This document shows, piece after piece, positions 10,246-21,538 of a stretch of 64,000 bases of DNA; positions within the stretch are counted from its first letter, which is position 1; every line of letters begins with the position of its first letter. Below the pieces are notes generated by a model. That model was not told the origin of the DNA, did not search any database, and saw nothing but the letters and a program-made list of their open reading frames with translations. A program made the translations under genes and the position numbers. The stretch is from NCBI GenBank assembly GCA_023078555.1, contig CM041196.1:10000985-10064984 (forward strand), read 5' to 3'. Origin of the DNA: Ulva prolifera (Eukaryota; Chlorophyta; Ulvophyceae; Ulvales; Ulvaceae).

Positions 10246-10745
10246 CATGCGTGCAGGCCCCTGAACAGGGCCACGGCCAGACGTCGGGACAGGGGCTCCC
10301 ATTACCTGCCCCAGAAGCTGCAGGTTCAGCCAAACGCCCAGCTCGGAGCCAGAGGAAGTGCCAGTCTGCTTACCGGAAGAAGTCGCGCAATTGACCTGGT
10401 GAGTGCTGCCTTATCCACATGTCTGCCTGTGTGACTGCAGGCCTCAGTTCATCAAAGCCTGGCCATGCCACCTTCTGTGATGGCTTTGGTTTTTGGTTTT
10501 GCATGTATGGCGTCTTGTCAATTGCAGTGTGCGAGTGGATCATGCAGCAGACTCATGTGTGCAGGCCACTCGATTCTGGTTATGGGAATGGGTCTATGCG
10601 AGAGTGGGCCGCTACTGGAGGGACACTGACTTGTGGTGGTCGGTGCTGTGAAGTGTTGTACCACAGGGCCGTAGGCAGCAGTGAGGGTGTGGATAGGCCA
10701 GCGGGCCGGGATGGGTTGTGAGGGCCAATTATAACCCATTTGTAT
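10190..10745 (+). repeat. dispersed repeat, copy 1 (E1 3' end)
   Basis: This stretch is closely matched in reverse orientation at about 60600-61170. Both copies run from the CTTTCCAGTACGAACGGA sequence, through the basic coding tail and a CTGGTGAGTGCTGCC donor-like site, to GGGCCAATT just before 10735. The shared end near 10740 marks a candidate element boundary. Confidence 0.75.
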
Positions 10746-12438
10746 GTCTATGATTGTTGATAATGACTATTTGTTGCAGTGTATCAGTGATTTGGTAGAT
10801 GGCACAGCGCAGTACACTGTTTTGCACACCCTGGTTGCGCACCCGCTAAAAAGTCGCGCACCTTCCATGGTGCACCCAGAGGGTGAGCCAAAAAAAAGGG
10901 CGTGAGGAATTAAGACGGGTGCGTAATACGGGGGTGAGCAAGATGTCAACGCTTCGCACTGGACGCAGACACTGCCGCAAACAATGACCAGGCACAGTGG
11001 CAGATCGTATGATCAAACGTACGTATAATGTGGAGCAATTGATGCCAACGCACACTGTCACAAGGCATGTGTGCGCGGCGACGTAACCAAATCACTGCTC
11101 TGATGCTAGTGTTCACACAGACTGGAAACACAAGACCACACAAGATGATTAAATAGCTTGCGTGGTCGTTTTGCAGTCCGGCGCACATTGCTACGCGCAG
11201 CAGACTCGAATGGGTGCCGCGTCCGGCAGTGATGACAACTCAACCAAGTACCATGGTAACAGGCACAAAACCACAGGCATGACAATTGTGGAACATACTT
11301 TACGAATCTGTGCGATCTTACGGCAAGTCTGATGATCCTTGCCACCCTCCCCGCCCTTCCCGAAAGCAGCTGAGCCGCACACCGCATTTTTCTTGCTGAT
11401 GTTTCGAGCCCGATCCCAGCCCAGAGATACACCAGATGTTGAAAGACAGCATCTAATCCAGTGCATACCGTGGCAGATCGCAGCATACATAGAATAATTG
11501 CTACATACGAGCATGTCTGCACCGAGCTGCGGCATGGCACAAGAGTCTAGTAGCACAGGCATATACATGTTACGGGACAGCAAACGACACAATGCACATG
11601 TCAATCGAGTAAAGTCATATCGACCTGCGGGCGGTGTCTAGTGTCTACCGCGCCAGCGACACGGGGCCTCGCAAAAGGCAACACTCTCAAGCCCACGTAC
11701 GGCAGTAGGCCCCGATCACGTCGTTACGCATCATCGGCGCGCAGAAGAGCAACAATGTAACATTTGTGTTCATTGAAAGTGCATTGGGAGAGTGTTTTGT
11801 GCCAAGCGTGGGCCCGACCAGCCCGATTCGCCATGATACCTCCCATGCAAGGACACTCGCAGAGGAGCCAAAATGCGTCCGATTCTGCCCAGAACGATGA
11901 GGCTCACTTCAGCACAATGTGAACTACCTTCCAGACTGTTCAGAGCAGCTTTTAGAGCCGTTTTGACGATTTATTACATCGCGAATCCGTGGCTCACCCA
12001 AGTTGCTCACCCACGGGTGAGCGACCTTCTCGTTGCTGCTGTGGACGCGATGAAACATCTGATCACAGAAACAATTAGATATTCAGAAAGCCCTTGTTCT
12101 TGTGATATCTGCTGATACTGAAAGTATTCATTTCAGGTTTATAGGTGCTGTGTAGGCATTGTTGAGTGTTTCAGATTAGGGTGGAAACACACTCAATGCC
12201 TTACTCACTTTCCAAGATTGACTGCAATTCGCTCAGAAAGGTACAGAGCAAGCTTTTTATATTGTTGGAATCGACGTAAACAGTACTTTCCGATGATATA
12301 AGTCACATAATTAACAGATGATGTGGGTGATGGCCAAGATGGTTTCCCAGCAGACCCTGTTTTCAGCACCTCTCAGCTCGTTCATAGCCCAAGCACACCC
12401 CGTTTGCAACCCATTTACAGCCCGTTCAGCCGGATCAT
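10746..12438. other. gene-poor interval with palindromes
   Basis: I see no supported gene here. Minus-strand frames at 11106-11604 are open but have no recognisable protein character. Short palindromes of the GGCTCACCC/GTGCACCC type occur at 10869-10889 and 12005-12022 (GCTCACCC, AC, GGGTGAGC), with a further arm at 11991-11999. Confidence 0.4.
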
Positions 12439-13281
12439 CTATTCTTGCTCTACAGTGCTCAGCAACAAGTCGAAGTCTTCCATGCTAGCTTGATGAGCAC
12501 GTGAATTGAAGCAATACGTTATCATTTGTCTAGCTCGCTCAAGGGACATGGCATTCCTAACAGCAGTATGTATACATATCGGGACTATAGCAGTATGATA
12601 TATGGCATGAATCCACAAGTTACATATCCACGGCCATATACACGGCATACAAGGAAGCAAGCCCCATTGATCGAGGCTCATGCTCACCAGCACCAGGATG
12701 CACACCACTGTCTGTTGAGTAGGGCAGTCTTGAACATCCTTTGTCTTCCATGTTTCAATATGTGGGAAACCCGGGCAGCCTTTGGTCAGATGATTCTTGA
12801 AGTATGTTGTAGGATTGTACTTGCGGGTGTGATCACAATGTTTGCACTTCATCATCGCATTGGCTTCCTTGCACTGTTGTCGAAGATCGGAATTGCTCAA
12901 CATATCTGTTCCATTGAATTGTTGTTGATCTTGAGGCTCCCATTCAGCGTGGTACCAGGCTGCTTTCACCTCAGAACCCCTTCCCCCTGTGGAGGGTTGT
13001 CTTGCTGCCCTAGAGGTCTTTGAATTCAGCAATTTGAATGCGTTAGCTTTGCATCCCAACTTCGCGGGCTGCTTGCGCTGACTACTCTTCTTGACTTGTT
13101 TGTTTCGAGATGCCGGCTGGAGTGTGGTAGCTGTAGAAGTTGAGGCTCGCGTGGACACATGCGATCCTGGACGGCTGCCCTGTCCTTGCGATCGCACCAC
13201 CGGCGTCATTTCTGGATCGTCCACAGCACCCATGGCCTCTGGATGATGATTTTCCTCGGCTGATGGATCATCCGAAGCCAC
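12439..13281 (-). CDS. BED zinc-finger exon of a hAT-like transposase
   Basis: The frame starts at ATG 13281 and opens with a low-complexity, Ser/Thr-rich leader. Residues about 135-165 carry CKHC, then YFKNHLTKGC, the Cx2C...Hx4-5C pattern of a BED finger, which binds DNA in hAT transposases. After QDCPTQQTV the chain turns hydrophobic and Cys-rich, which I read as intron. Coding character returns for the last 40 residues (AMSLERARQMITYCFNS...MEDFDLLL), matching the segment that precedes the DUF659 part. Nothing of the catalytic core follows. A DUF659 piece on the same strand lies at 73-1285, on the far side of E1. Confidence 0.65.
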   Translation of the reverse strand: MASDDPSAEENHHPEAMGAVDDPEMTPVVRSQGQGSRPGSHVSTRASTSTATTLQPASRNKQVKKSSQRKQPAKLGCKANAFKLLNSKTSRAARQPSTGGRGSEVKAAWYHAEWEPQDQQQFNGTDMLSNSDLRQQCKEANAMMKCKHCDHTRKYNPTTYFKNHLTKGCPGFPHIETWKTKDVQDCPTQQTVVCILVLVSMSLDQWGLLPCMPCIWPWICNLWIHAIYHTAIVPICIHTAVRNAMSLERARQMITYCFNSRAHQASMEDFDLLLSTVEQE

Positions 13282-13817
13282 TTTCGTTCCTTGTGGGAGC
13301 GTCCATTCAGTCTCCGTCGCGCAATGTTGATCGATGCTCTTAGCTATAGCTGCAACCTCAAGTCCGAAGCAAGCGCACGGCTTTAGAACTTAGATCGTAT
13401 GGGACTGCATATTCAGCAGCGGCACGGCTGTGGCATGTGGTTTTGCATCAGCATATGTTGCGCTGCGCCGCCGGTAATGTAGAATTTGAATAGTCCAGGT
13501 CGAAGCTTGCGTCCAGTGTCGTACATAGTATCCTCTGCTTGGGGATACTACCCCCAGAAATAACAAGATTTTTCAGGTCATAGTGCTGCGTATGCAGGTG
13601 GACCATTTACATTAATGCATTCATTGATTATCATAATTATGATGTACACTGTAATCGCCAGACAACATTCATAATAACTGGTCTTGAGTTAATCACATGT
13701 TTTCAAATTAACATTAAATTACAAGAGCATAATTCTCTGTAATTTGTGGTTTAATCCGTGTTTGATTGTAATTCAACAGCCCTAGTGCCAATGGCTGCAA
13801 CTATTGCGGTCTGCTGC
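13282..13817. other. AT-rich interval without recognised genes
   Basis: Nothing is recognised. From about 13600 to 13790 the sequence is clearly more AT-rich than its surroundings and has no open frame of note. Confidence 0.35.
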
Positions 13818-13883
13818 ATGTATGTAGTTACAAAGGACAGAGGCCGGGCATCGAGCCATTGCTAGGAATTCACACGCAAATCC
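13818..13883. repeat. direct repeat pair, copy 1
   Basis: About 66 bases here, from CATGTATGTAGTTACAAAGG through GAGGCCGGGCA to CACACGCAAATCC, recur with few changes at 14770-14835 in the same orientation, 952 bases away. The spacing would fit the ends of a short element or a segmental duplication. Confidence 0.75.
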
Positions 13884-14017
13884 TCATTTACCAGCGCCGT
13901 GCACGCCCACTACGGGCAAGTGCACTGCACATGAGAAACTACAAAAGCGGCTTCACAAGTAGAAAAAACACAGGCATCCAGCTTCACAAGGAAGCAGCTA
14001 GACATCAACCACGCAGC

Positions 14018-14638
14018 TCATCGTCGCATGATCGTCAAAGCCGTTGCAGCAAACAGCGCTGGCGTACAGCCAACAGGAAACCATCTCCTCACGCACCGCA
14101 AATGCTCAGAGAGCGGGGTGTCGTAGCGGATGAACATGGGATCATAACTTCCACACTGGGAACCTGTACGCTGCAGCTGGGTGCCGACAAGATTGGCCGT
14201 ACGCAGCAGTGCAGCAGGATGCGGGACCGCTGAAGCCATGATCATCTCGAAGCCGCTAGGGCGCCATAAAAGGGTATAGCGGCGCCACTGAAACGTGAAT
14301 CTAGATGAAAAGCTTCGTTGAACCTCGTCCGCGCGACCGCCGACAGCGGAAGGCAACATGCAGACATGTGTGCCTCGCCGGTACCGCCCCAAGCCGACCC
14401 ACAGAACGGAGCATACTGGCAATCCGCCATGCCCAGAAGCGAGCCAAACGCCGCACAATAATAAAGAGATAACTTGTAGTGCAACCGTATGACCTTCGCC
14501 GCCAAGGGACACAGCGGCAGGAGTAGCAGACATGCCGTCACAGCTGAGTCGGGCCAGAGCGTGCCAAGCCTGTGGTGCGCAGAGCAGAGACGACACGAAA
14601 CGAACGAGCGCGAAAGAATCAGACAGCAGTATGGACAT
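14018..14638 (-). CDS. hypothetical open frame between direct repeats
   Basis: This frame of 206 codons lies wholly between the two direct repeats. It is Leu/Ala/Cys-rich and has no motif I recognise. The other strand is also partly open, so chance is possible. I list it because of its length and its position inside the repeat pair. Confidence 0.2.
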   Translation of the reverse strand: MSILLSDSFALVRFVSSLLCAPQAWHALARLSCDGMSATPAAVSLGGEGHTVALQVISLLLCGVWLASGHGGLPVCSVLWVGLGRYRRGTHVCMLPSAVGGRADEVQRSFSSRFTFQWRRYTLLWRPSGFEMIMASAVPHPAALLRTANLVGTQLQRTGSQCGSYDPMFIRYDTPLSEHLRCVRRWFPVGCTPALFAATALTIMRR

Positions 14639-14738
14639 TTAAATCAACGATTTACGAGCCGGCCGTGCACCGCAGCACGACCGACCCGAGCTATGGAGTG
14701 AAGAAACGAACGACGATAATCAATACAAGATGTCCGTC

Positions 14739-14870
14739 GTATGTATGTAACACGTATCGTATGTATGTATGTATGTAGTTACAAAGGACAGAGGCCGGGC
14801 AGCGAGCCGTTGCCAGGAATACACACGCAAATCCACTCACGCAGTCATGGCAGTCATGTATGTATGTATG
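14739..14870. repeat. GTAT microsatellites
   Basis: Short runs of (GTAT)n occur at 14739-14776 and 14855-14870, on either side of the second direct repeat. They are polymorphism-prone simple repeats with no coding meaning. Confidence 0.8.
14770..14835. repeat. direct repeat pair, copy 2
   Basis: This is the second copy of the 13818-13883 sequence (GTAGTTACAAAGGACAGAGG then GCAGCGAGCCGTTGCC). It is preceded by a GTAT microsatellite. Confidence 0.75.
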
Positions 14871-15666
14871 CATAATTACATAGACAATAATCAGTTGGTG
14901 CCGGCACCGAGATGAATGGCGTTGTTCAAGCGGGCGTGCCAATGTGTCGGCATAAGCCCTCGGCAAGATATGTGCGTTTACGGCAAGAACTCGACTCCAT
15001 TCGGCAGATATGACATACTGCATTGAGTATGAAGCTGCGATTAGAGATGGTTTACGTAGCCTATGACTGAAAAACAACGTATGTACCTGTGGATGGTGTG
15101 ATGTGTAGCCCCGCAATGCCCGAGTCCGGTGAACTGCATCATATTGGATACTCTGATGATAATTCGATTGTTGCGGGCAGCCAGTGGGTACGGTGACGCC
15201 CTATTGATCGCGTGTAATGTCGGGACCATTCGCACCTGCATGCATTCGATTGGTTGTATCCTTAGCTGCTTGGACCACGCCTGCATTGCCATGTCAGAGA
15301 CGACATGTCGGAGAGTTTCCAAATATTTTAGTGCTGCGCGTGATCACTTGATCTAGGCATCTCCGACCTGTTCACGCTGCCATGATGCGTCGCGGTCCCA
15401 TCGTCGCATCACAACCGCTCGATGTTCTTCGGAGCTGTTGTGCAGTTAACGTAGATATAGGCTCTGTGACGCATATAAGCTACTGAATGGTAGCTGCGCA
15501 GTGATCTAGTCGCAGATGCGTTCATGCGAGAAGACTCGGCTACGCCAGATCACTGGCACTCGCAGGCCCGACTTGATACGTCCACTTGCAGGTCATTCTG
15601 GCATCACTGGTACCGGAACAAGCGCAGCGGCGAGCGAAGGCAACACGAATTTGGAGACTTCTCTTC

Positions 15667-16339
15667 CTAATTGACGCCACCCTGGGCCTTCATATTCTTT
15701 GGTCCAACAGTGGGACATGTGATAGAATCCAGCTTATCGCGAGTGTTGGCGAGACTCTGCTTCACTGCCGCAAGGCGAGCACCCAGTGTCACCATCTCGT
15801 CATGTTGTGGGTCTGCAAGGACACCCTTCCTATTGTTTGCAGCTTGCAGGTATTCTCCACTTGAACAGAGAGTTGCCCTCGTCAACATGGCGATGCAATA
15901 CTTGCAGCAACGGCGTACAGAGATGCAAGAGTATCGATGCCTTTGAGACTCTTCCAGCACAAACGGGCTCCAGCTCATCCAAGAGGCGTTGATTGGTGAC
16001 GTTGACTCTGGCAAGTGCATGATCAACCCGCTCATCGCCCGCTGCTCCATCGGCCTCTGTTTTAACCAACTCTGGGTCGATAGGCGCGGGACGGAGGGGG
16101 CTACCAAATTCCCCCGGTATCACATGCTTGACTGCTTGGCTCTCCCCGCCTTGCAGCGGTTCAGACCGAGCTCGAGGTACCGATGGAGGGATACAAAACC
16201 ATGAAAAACTGCAGCACAGCATACTTGAGCCCGGCCTTAGCCATGTACATGTCAACCATACAACAGCATAGCGAGTGGCATACACTCGTTCCGGCTCCAT
16301 CGCCAGCACCCGCCCGTCCAGTGGCGGAATCACTGACAT
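15667..16339 (-). CDS. unrecognised minus-strand frames
   Basis: Two overlapping minus-strand frames (15667-16107 and 15830-16339) switch in coding quality. PIDPELVKTEADGAAGDERV at about 16015-16080 and ARLAAVKQSLANTRDKLDSI at about 15720-15780 look like genuine soluble helical protein. This suggests one protein interrupted by an intron or frameshift. No family is recognised. The nearby inverted-repeat element inserted just beyond, at 16541. Confidence 0.3.
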
Positions 16340-16532
16340 TTGTTGACAAGTTGGCTCACGCGGCCTTTGCTTCTAGGAAACTCACAGGTCTAGGAGCGCC
16401 AGGGACAAATGACTTGCCGCAGGAGTTGGGGTCAACTCCAACGGTCCCACACAATGTGCGCACATGCATTACCCGCACGGTAGGCTGGGTCCCAAGGCTA
16501 TAGATCTGCACAATTAAAGACGTTATGTAGCT

Positions 16533-16540
16533 GCCGGAAT
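16533..16540. repeat. target site duplication, left
   Basis: GCCGGAAT directly outside the left inverted repeat. It is identical to 17828-17835. Confidence 0.9.
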
Positions 16541-17827
16541 AGGGGGTCATGCACTCCCGCTACGAAGTGGTCCCAGTGAGGGCGCGCGAAATCGACGACG
16601 ATTTTGATCGATTGGGGAACACTTTAAGTATTATTTAGGATAAATGAACAGAATGGCTGATTCATCTCGGAGGTTTGGGGAGAATCGCCCGAAGTCGCCG
16701 ATTTGGGCTGTTCCCGTGGGGAGTACCCCCCAAATCCGCGTTTTGTTCCCCAAACATCGACATTCTTCCCCAACCGTCCCCAAACTCGTTCTATGATGAT
16801 TCTTTTGATGTTTTACTGGCATATAGCCTTCCTTGGTATTATTTTGCGTCTTTGTGTGCCCTTTTCCAAACTCAGTGTCAAATCGTGGTCAGCATACCTT
16901 CATGTGATGTCTGTTGTCACTGGGACTCTCAAATACAACTATTGTGCGGAATTATATTTGTGTTGACAGTTCCGGGATGTGATTTCCCCATGGCGAGGTG
17001 CAGCTGGTCAGCTTACCAGTAGCCTACCCAACTTGAACCTGTGGACTCACGTGCAATGCAAGTCCGGGTGTTGCAATCGGTTGAGATAGCTCTTGCAGCT
17101 ACCGTGCTTGTTATTCGCGGCCATTGCTGTTCACGTCCTATGCCTCTGTAGTTTGGTTTGATCAGAGCTGTCCATCGTATGCTGTGGTGTTGTGCGATGC
17201 CGGCTGTTCAATCAGTATAACGTCCCCCGCGGAAACTTCTCGGGCCTCATAGATGAATTCTCGAAACCACAGTTGCGTGTAGCCACGACATTCACCTCGT
17301 TTGGCTCATCGACTGGTCGCGGCACCACTGTATTGACGACTCCCACGACTCGACTCCTTGCAATTCCAAGGCCGACACAGGCTCCACCTACTATATAGGC
17401 ACCGGATACGTCTTGCACACCATCGTATAACACCTTTTGACCACTGCGTGGTCACGAAGCCATGTCATTGCAGTGCGTCGAGGTCTGCTCAGCTGTGACG
17501 ACGACCACATCACTCACAGAAGTCGCAACAGTGCAAACATCGCCAATGTACACTATCATAGTGACTTTTCTGTGTTGTCACTGCACTGTGATCACTGGCG
17601 TGCGTTTGGGCGAGAAAAGCTAAGCGAATGCCACCGTTTGGAGAGAACCGCCATTATTCGCCAAAAGGGGGGCCTGGGGTGGGGAGAGTCCCCACAGCCG
17701 AGATCGCTCACGCAGAGTCCCCAAACATTGATCACAATATTCGAAGTTGTCCCCAATTACGAAAATTCGGTCGTTTTGATGCGCGCCCACACTGGGACCA
17801 CTTCGTAGCGGGAGTGCATGACCCCCT
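16541..17827. mobile_element. non-autonomous DNA transposon (MITE-like) with 8-bp target duplication
   Basis: The ends are 47-base terminal inverted repeats with one mismatch. The left repeat is 16541-16587 (starting AGGGGGTCATGCACTCCCGC) and the right is 17781-17827. Directly outside lie identical 8-base duplications GCCGGAAT at 16533-16540 and 17828-17835. An 8-bp duplication is typical of hAT and some other cut-and-paste families. Subterminal CCCCAA/TTGGGG motifs are clustered inside both ends, as is common in hAT elements. The 1.3-kb interior has no transposase-like frame, so it would need an enzyme supplied elsewhere. The perfect target duplication suggests a fairly recent insertion. Confidence 0.9.
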
Positions 17828-17835
17828 GCCGGAAT
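17828..17835. repeat. target site duplication, right
   Basis: GCCGGAAT directly outside the right inverted repeat. It is identical to 16533-16540. Confidence 0.9.
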
Positions 17836-18564
17836 AGCCTCCATCACCGCAGCCGCCCGCTCAGTGCAACCCTGAGAACGTGTGTGTGAGACCACTCCTC
17901 GCCCACACTGAGGCCCACATAGGCAGGCAATTCCCGTTGAGCAGCCACGGGCTCTCTTGTAGAGAACCCTTTGACTGCATGCAGCATTTTCCCCGGCGTT
18001 TCTCCCGACTCCTCCACCGTTGTATTCTCTGGCGGGGGAAGAGTGATTATGTGAGACACGACGATTCGTCTCACTGCCATTCGTGCGCACGATCAACCCT
18101 AGGGGTTTGTGTGTGAATGTAAATTATGATATTATGACTGGGTGGATCGACCGCGTCGAACCCTCGATTACGAGAACAGCCCTGCAGAGCTGAACCCTCC
18201 TCGAGCCAAAACCTACGAAAACAACCACAAACGCTGTTCGGAGATAACAGTGCCTAGTGTCGGAAAGACACGGGCCGTTACTCGTGTGGGATGCATGACC
18301 AAACCACACAATCTCCGCACACGGCGCGATGCAATAGACTGCACGTACGGCGTACTGACCACAAATCTAAAATTCGACGCGTGACTTCGTTGCAACCGAG
18401 CGCTACGACACTTAAGCTCAGCAGCCTGCACACCACTGTGCACAAACTACTTCGCAACTGAAACATCGCACGCGTGTGGCAACGCGTACAGGCGACTAAA
18501 CAGACGGGCCAAACCCCCTCTGCTAGCTGCGGCTGGGGACTAGCAGCCCATTGTGAAACTTACC
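17836..18564. other. interval without recognised gene
   Basis: Open frames on both strands are short and overlapping (for example minus 17844-18096). None has a recognisable motif. They probably flanked the MITE insertion site in an older element or gene. Confidence 0.3.
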
Positions 18565-19068
18565 TTAGACCTGGGGGAAACGGATTTGCGGCACCGTGCG
18601 GGTGACGTCCAGTGCGGAGATAGCTCCTTCAAGCGCTGAAATAGACCTAGCGAGGTCGTCTGACGCCGCGGGCGGCATAGAGACCCGCTCCGGGTCAGTG
18701 ACCGGAGCGGCTGCCTTAGCCTGTAGCGTCCTCAGAAATGCCAGCGTAGATCTCAGGCGCACCAACTCTGTGTGCGTCCGGTTGCTGTGAAGGGCGAGAC
18801 TGCGGATGGTCCGCTTGATGCACGAAAGAAAATCATTGCCACCGGGTGGGAACCCTGGGAGCGGCAACTGCTGCCCCAACCAATGTACGAAAGCGACGGA
18901 TTCATAATCGTTCTCTACAAACGAATCATACACTCTACGAAGAAAGGTCTTCATGAAAGCAGGAGTGTTATCGCAGAGCCTTCGATTGCCGAGGATGTCG
19001 TTGAGATGAATCCGACGGTTCTGTGGGGCAGGCCCACCGGCACCAGCATTGTTGTCGTTGTCTGCCAT
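18565..19068 (-). CDS. hypothetical protein, intact 167-codon frame
   Basis: ATG at 19068 opens a frame of soluble, Leu/Arg-rich protein. It has an Asn/Gly/Ala-rich leader, a region RRIHLNDILGNRRL, a middle FMKTFLRRVYDSFVENDYES, and heptad-like Leu/Ile spacing in the last third (LVRLRSTLAFLRTLQ, then LARSISALEGAISAL) that suggests a coiled coil. The frame ends at about 18565. Immediately past the stop, on the same strand, is AAGGTAAGT, a textbook splice donor. The CAGGTC just before the stop could also be a donor, so this may be a first exon. I do not recognise the family. Confidence 0.45.
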   Translation of the reverse strand: MADNDNNAGAGGPAPQNRRIHLNDILGNRRLCDNTPAFMKTFLRRVYDSFVENDYESVAFVHWLGQQLPLPGFPPGGNDFLSCIKRTIRSLALHSNRTHTELVRLRSTLAFLRTLQAKAAAPVTDPERVSMPPAASDDLARSISALEGAISALDVTRTVPQIRFPQV

Positions 19069-19211
19069 ACTCTATGAACGTCTAGGAGAGAGTCGCGAAA
19101 CTGCTCACCGATACCAGTGAAAGAGAAGGCAAGACCAGGTCGTTACAGGTTTGCACAGTCCGTAGAATGTAACCTAGACCAGGATTAAATAGTCCTGACA
19201 ATGTCTTTAAC

Positions 19212-20131
19212 TTATTCACTAACAGTGGCACCCAGTATGCAGTAAGCACCACCAGACACTCTCAATAAGTCGGACTGAAATGTCCTTCCAGCACAAAGAT
19301 GCAGCTTGATTCTATGTTCGTACATGCCAATTGGTTCATCTTCTTGGAATGGAGGGTAGTGGCCATGCTCCAGCGCCCAATCCAACCTCGTCATCCCAAC
19401 GTCCCCCTCGACACGTTCAATGCCTCCATCGTGTCTCGCCTGCACAATGAACCACGGCGTCTTGTGAAGGCGTCGACCGGGCCGGTCTCGGAGTGTGGTA
19501 AGGTATTGCACGCATGTCTCTCCAGCCACAAACCGAACACACTGACTCCGCGAGCCCACCAAGGGAAAACCCCATGGCAGATTGATGATCCGCACCAGCT
19601 TGATCCAGAATTTCGCATGCAGTACAATCGTTTCCGAACAAGGGCCCTTCACAGCCTTCGTACAGTGTGGGGTTGCGGCAGCCTCCTCCTTATGCGCGCG
19701 CAGTCTAGAATTGGAGCTCGCGGTGTACTAATGTATAGAATCTCCGTAGAAACAACACCACCACAGATCCGAATCGGTCGGACAACGCAGATCTTTGCTA
19801 GCGGGGGGGGCAGCACGGGTCGACGGCCGTGCACTGCGGCAGGTAAGGCGCAATCATTGCACCGCAGGCCTTGACGAGATTCAATCAGGTCTCCGCTGTT
19901 TTCTGATATTTCACCGTTTCTTGATCCGAAGGCTTGACGTCTGCAATCTGCATGCGAAATAACGAGCACATAGATTGGTTCAAGGGACGGACTACCGCGT
20001 GGCCCACGCGTTGCTTTGCCTTCGCACCTTATTGCTAACTCCCTCAATTCGGGCCACATACTGAATCCGAAGACATACGCTATCTGGATTGTGTGTCTCG
20101 CTGACCAGCTTACGATCCTGAGCACAATCAC
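19212..20131 (-). CDS. unrecognised minus-strand coding stretch
   Basis: Two nearly abutting minus-strand frames (19649-20131 and 19212-19652) show protein-like composition. Examples are YVFGFSMWPELRELAIRCEG in the first, and RLDWALEHGHYPPFQEDEP with MYEHRIKLHLC in the second. They may be exons of one gene reading toward 19.2 kb. No domain is recognised. Plus-strand frames across them are shorter and less protein-like. Confidence 0.3.
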
Positions 20132-20273
20132 CGCACAGAACGGGCAACGCTTTGAGGGTCACACGGATTGCACGACACATGTGGATCTTGCCGTGCAGTT
20201 TAGGACTCTTTCCAACCCGACTACGCGCAGTTGTGCATGCACTGTGATTCGACGGAGCTGTAGCGCTAGACGC

Positions 20274-20716
20274 CTAGGCGTGCATGGCCGGCGGCTCGGG
20301 GGTGACGGATACACTGGCGGCAACCCACTGCCACCCCGGAAATTTGGGGAGCACCGGATCAGCGTCTCCTACCAGCTTACGTGAACTGACACAGGACTTT
20401 GTAAAGACATTGCCTGAGAGAATTGTTCCCGCGACGGCCTTGGACAGAGCCGGGGACATGCGGAATTGACGCCGTTTCCACTCAGTCCCGTCCAAGGAGT
20501 CGGACTGTGGGACTCCACAGAATGCTGAAAGCGACAACATGAAAGACTCTCCCTCATCGTCACCGGTATGTTCGGTGCAGAATTGTTGCGACCTCCGATC
20601 ACCCGCAACATGCGTATCACAATATCTGGTATTTCAGGAAACAACATCGAGGTGAAATATAACAGATAACTCTGCAGTTTAATCTGACTACACGGGCCGT
20701 GTGATCCTTCCAACAC
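20274..20716 (-). CDS. unrecognised minus-strand frames upstream of 20131
   Basis: Frames 20369-20716 and 20274-20540 overlap. The first has a helical opening (KLQSYLLYFTSMLFPEIPDI, then VIRMLRVIGG). The second continues with TEWKRRQFRMSPALSKAVAG and KLVGDADPVLPKFPGWQW. A splice or frameshift between them is likely. Divergent orientation relative to the start of E3 at about 20.7 kb is notable. Function unknown. Confidence 0.3.
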
Positions 20717-20968
20717 ATCGATGTCGTACCCGCCGGTTAGGGCGTTTGAACTCGAGCGTGGCCCTTATAACGCGTGGGTGGCGTCGTGTGACCCGGCCGA
20801 GCACACGATCGCATGGTCGTGCGACCTGCACGCCAACGAGAGGAAATGCAGCGGAGGCTGCTTGAGATCTCCATCTGAACAGCGTGCGATACCACTAAAT
20901 GGATGTGCCTGAAAGCTGTCGCCCAAACTTGACCAACCTCTGTTCACCTCTTGTGGAGCACGAGGTGG

Positions 20969-21538
20969 CGAGATGAATGAGTCTAACATTACACAGCATC
21001 CCCAGCGAAAGCGCGCCGACAGAAACCAGGTTCAGATCCTAGAGGCATTGTCACAGGTACAGGTGGTCAGACCACGGCGAACGGCGTTGTCCAATACAGG
21101 TGCCAACTCTGTAACCGGGCACATTCCCACAGAGAGTATGCAGCGCGACATCAGTGCGGTGGACTGCACAGTGGAGTTGTCGACGCGGAACAAGACACAG
21201 ATGTCCTGAGAGCCACGGCAGATGGCATTCCTGCACAAGTACTGGACACCGCGGGCGAAATGACGCGGTCCAACCACAGCGCCCCTCATTCTGACCTCCT
21301 TGAGAACATCTCACACCTTGAGGCCGCCACGGCTTCCATTTTTGCGGAGACCACCGAGACCACGATTCAAGCCGAGTACGAGGTATGGCAATTGTTGACC
21401 GAGGTTATGATTTGTCACGCATTCGCGGGTCCCTGGCTCATGTGTAACAGACGCACATCTATTCATGACCTTATTCATGCTGGAAGGATGCGGGGGTCGC
21501 TAGCTGTTGAAGGTGGCGATGCCGACACAGATAGCTAA
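20969..21538 (+). CDS. E3 N-terminal segments
   Basis: Frames 20969-21209 and 21260-21538 contain a basic N-terminus (QHPQRKRADRNQ) and a helical region (LEAATASIFAETTETTIQAE). They precede the recognisable TNP2 parts. An earlier frame at 20721-20912 has several Cys residues (CDPAEHTIAWSCDLHANE) and may be a degenerate zinc finger, as in E1 and E2. Weak support. Confidence 0.35.

Noticed and set aside
11106-11604. Overlapping minus-strand frames of about 140 codons
   Set aside because: Two frames are open over the same bases with no conserved-looking text, so chance is the simpler reading.
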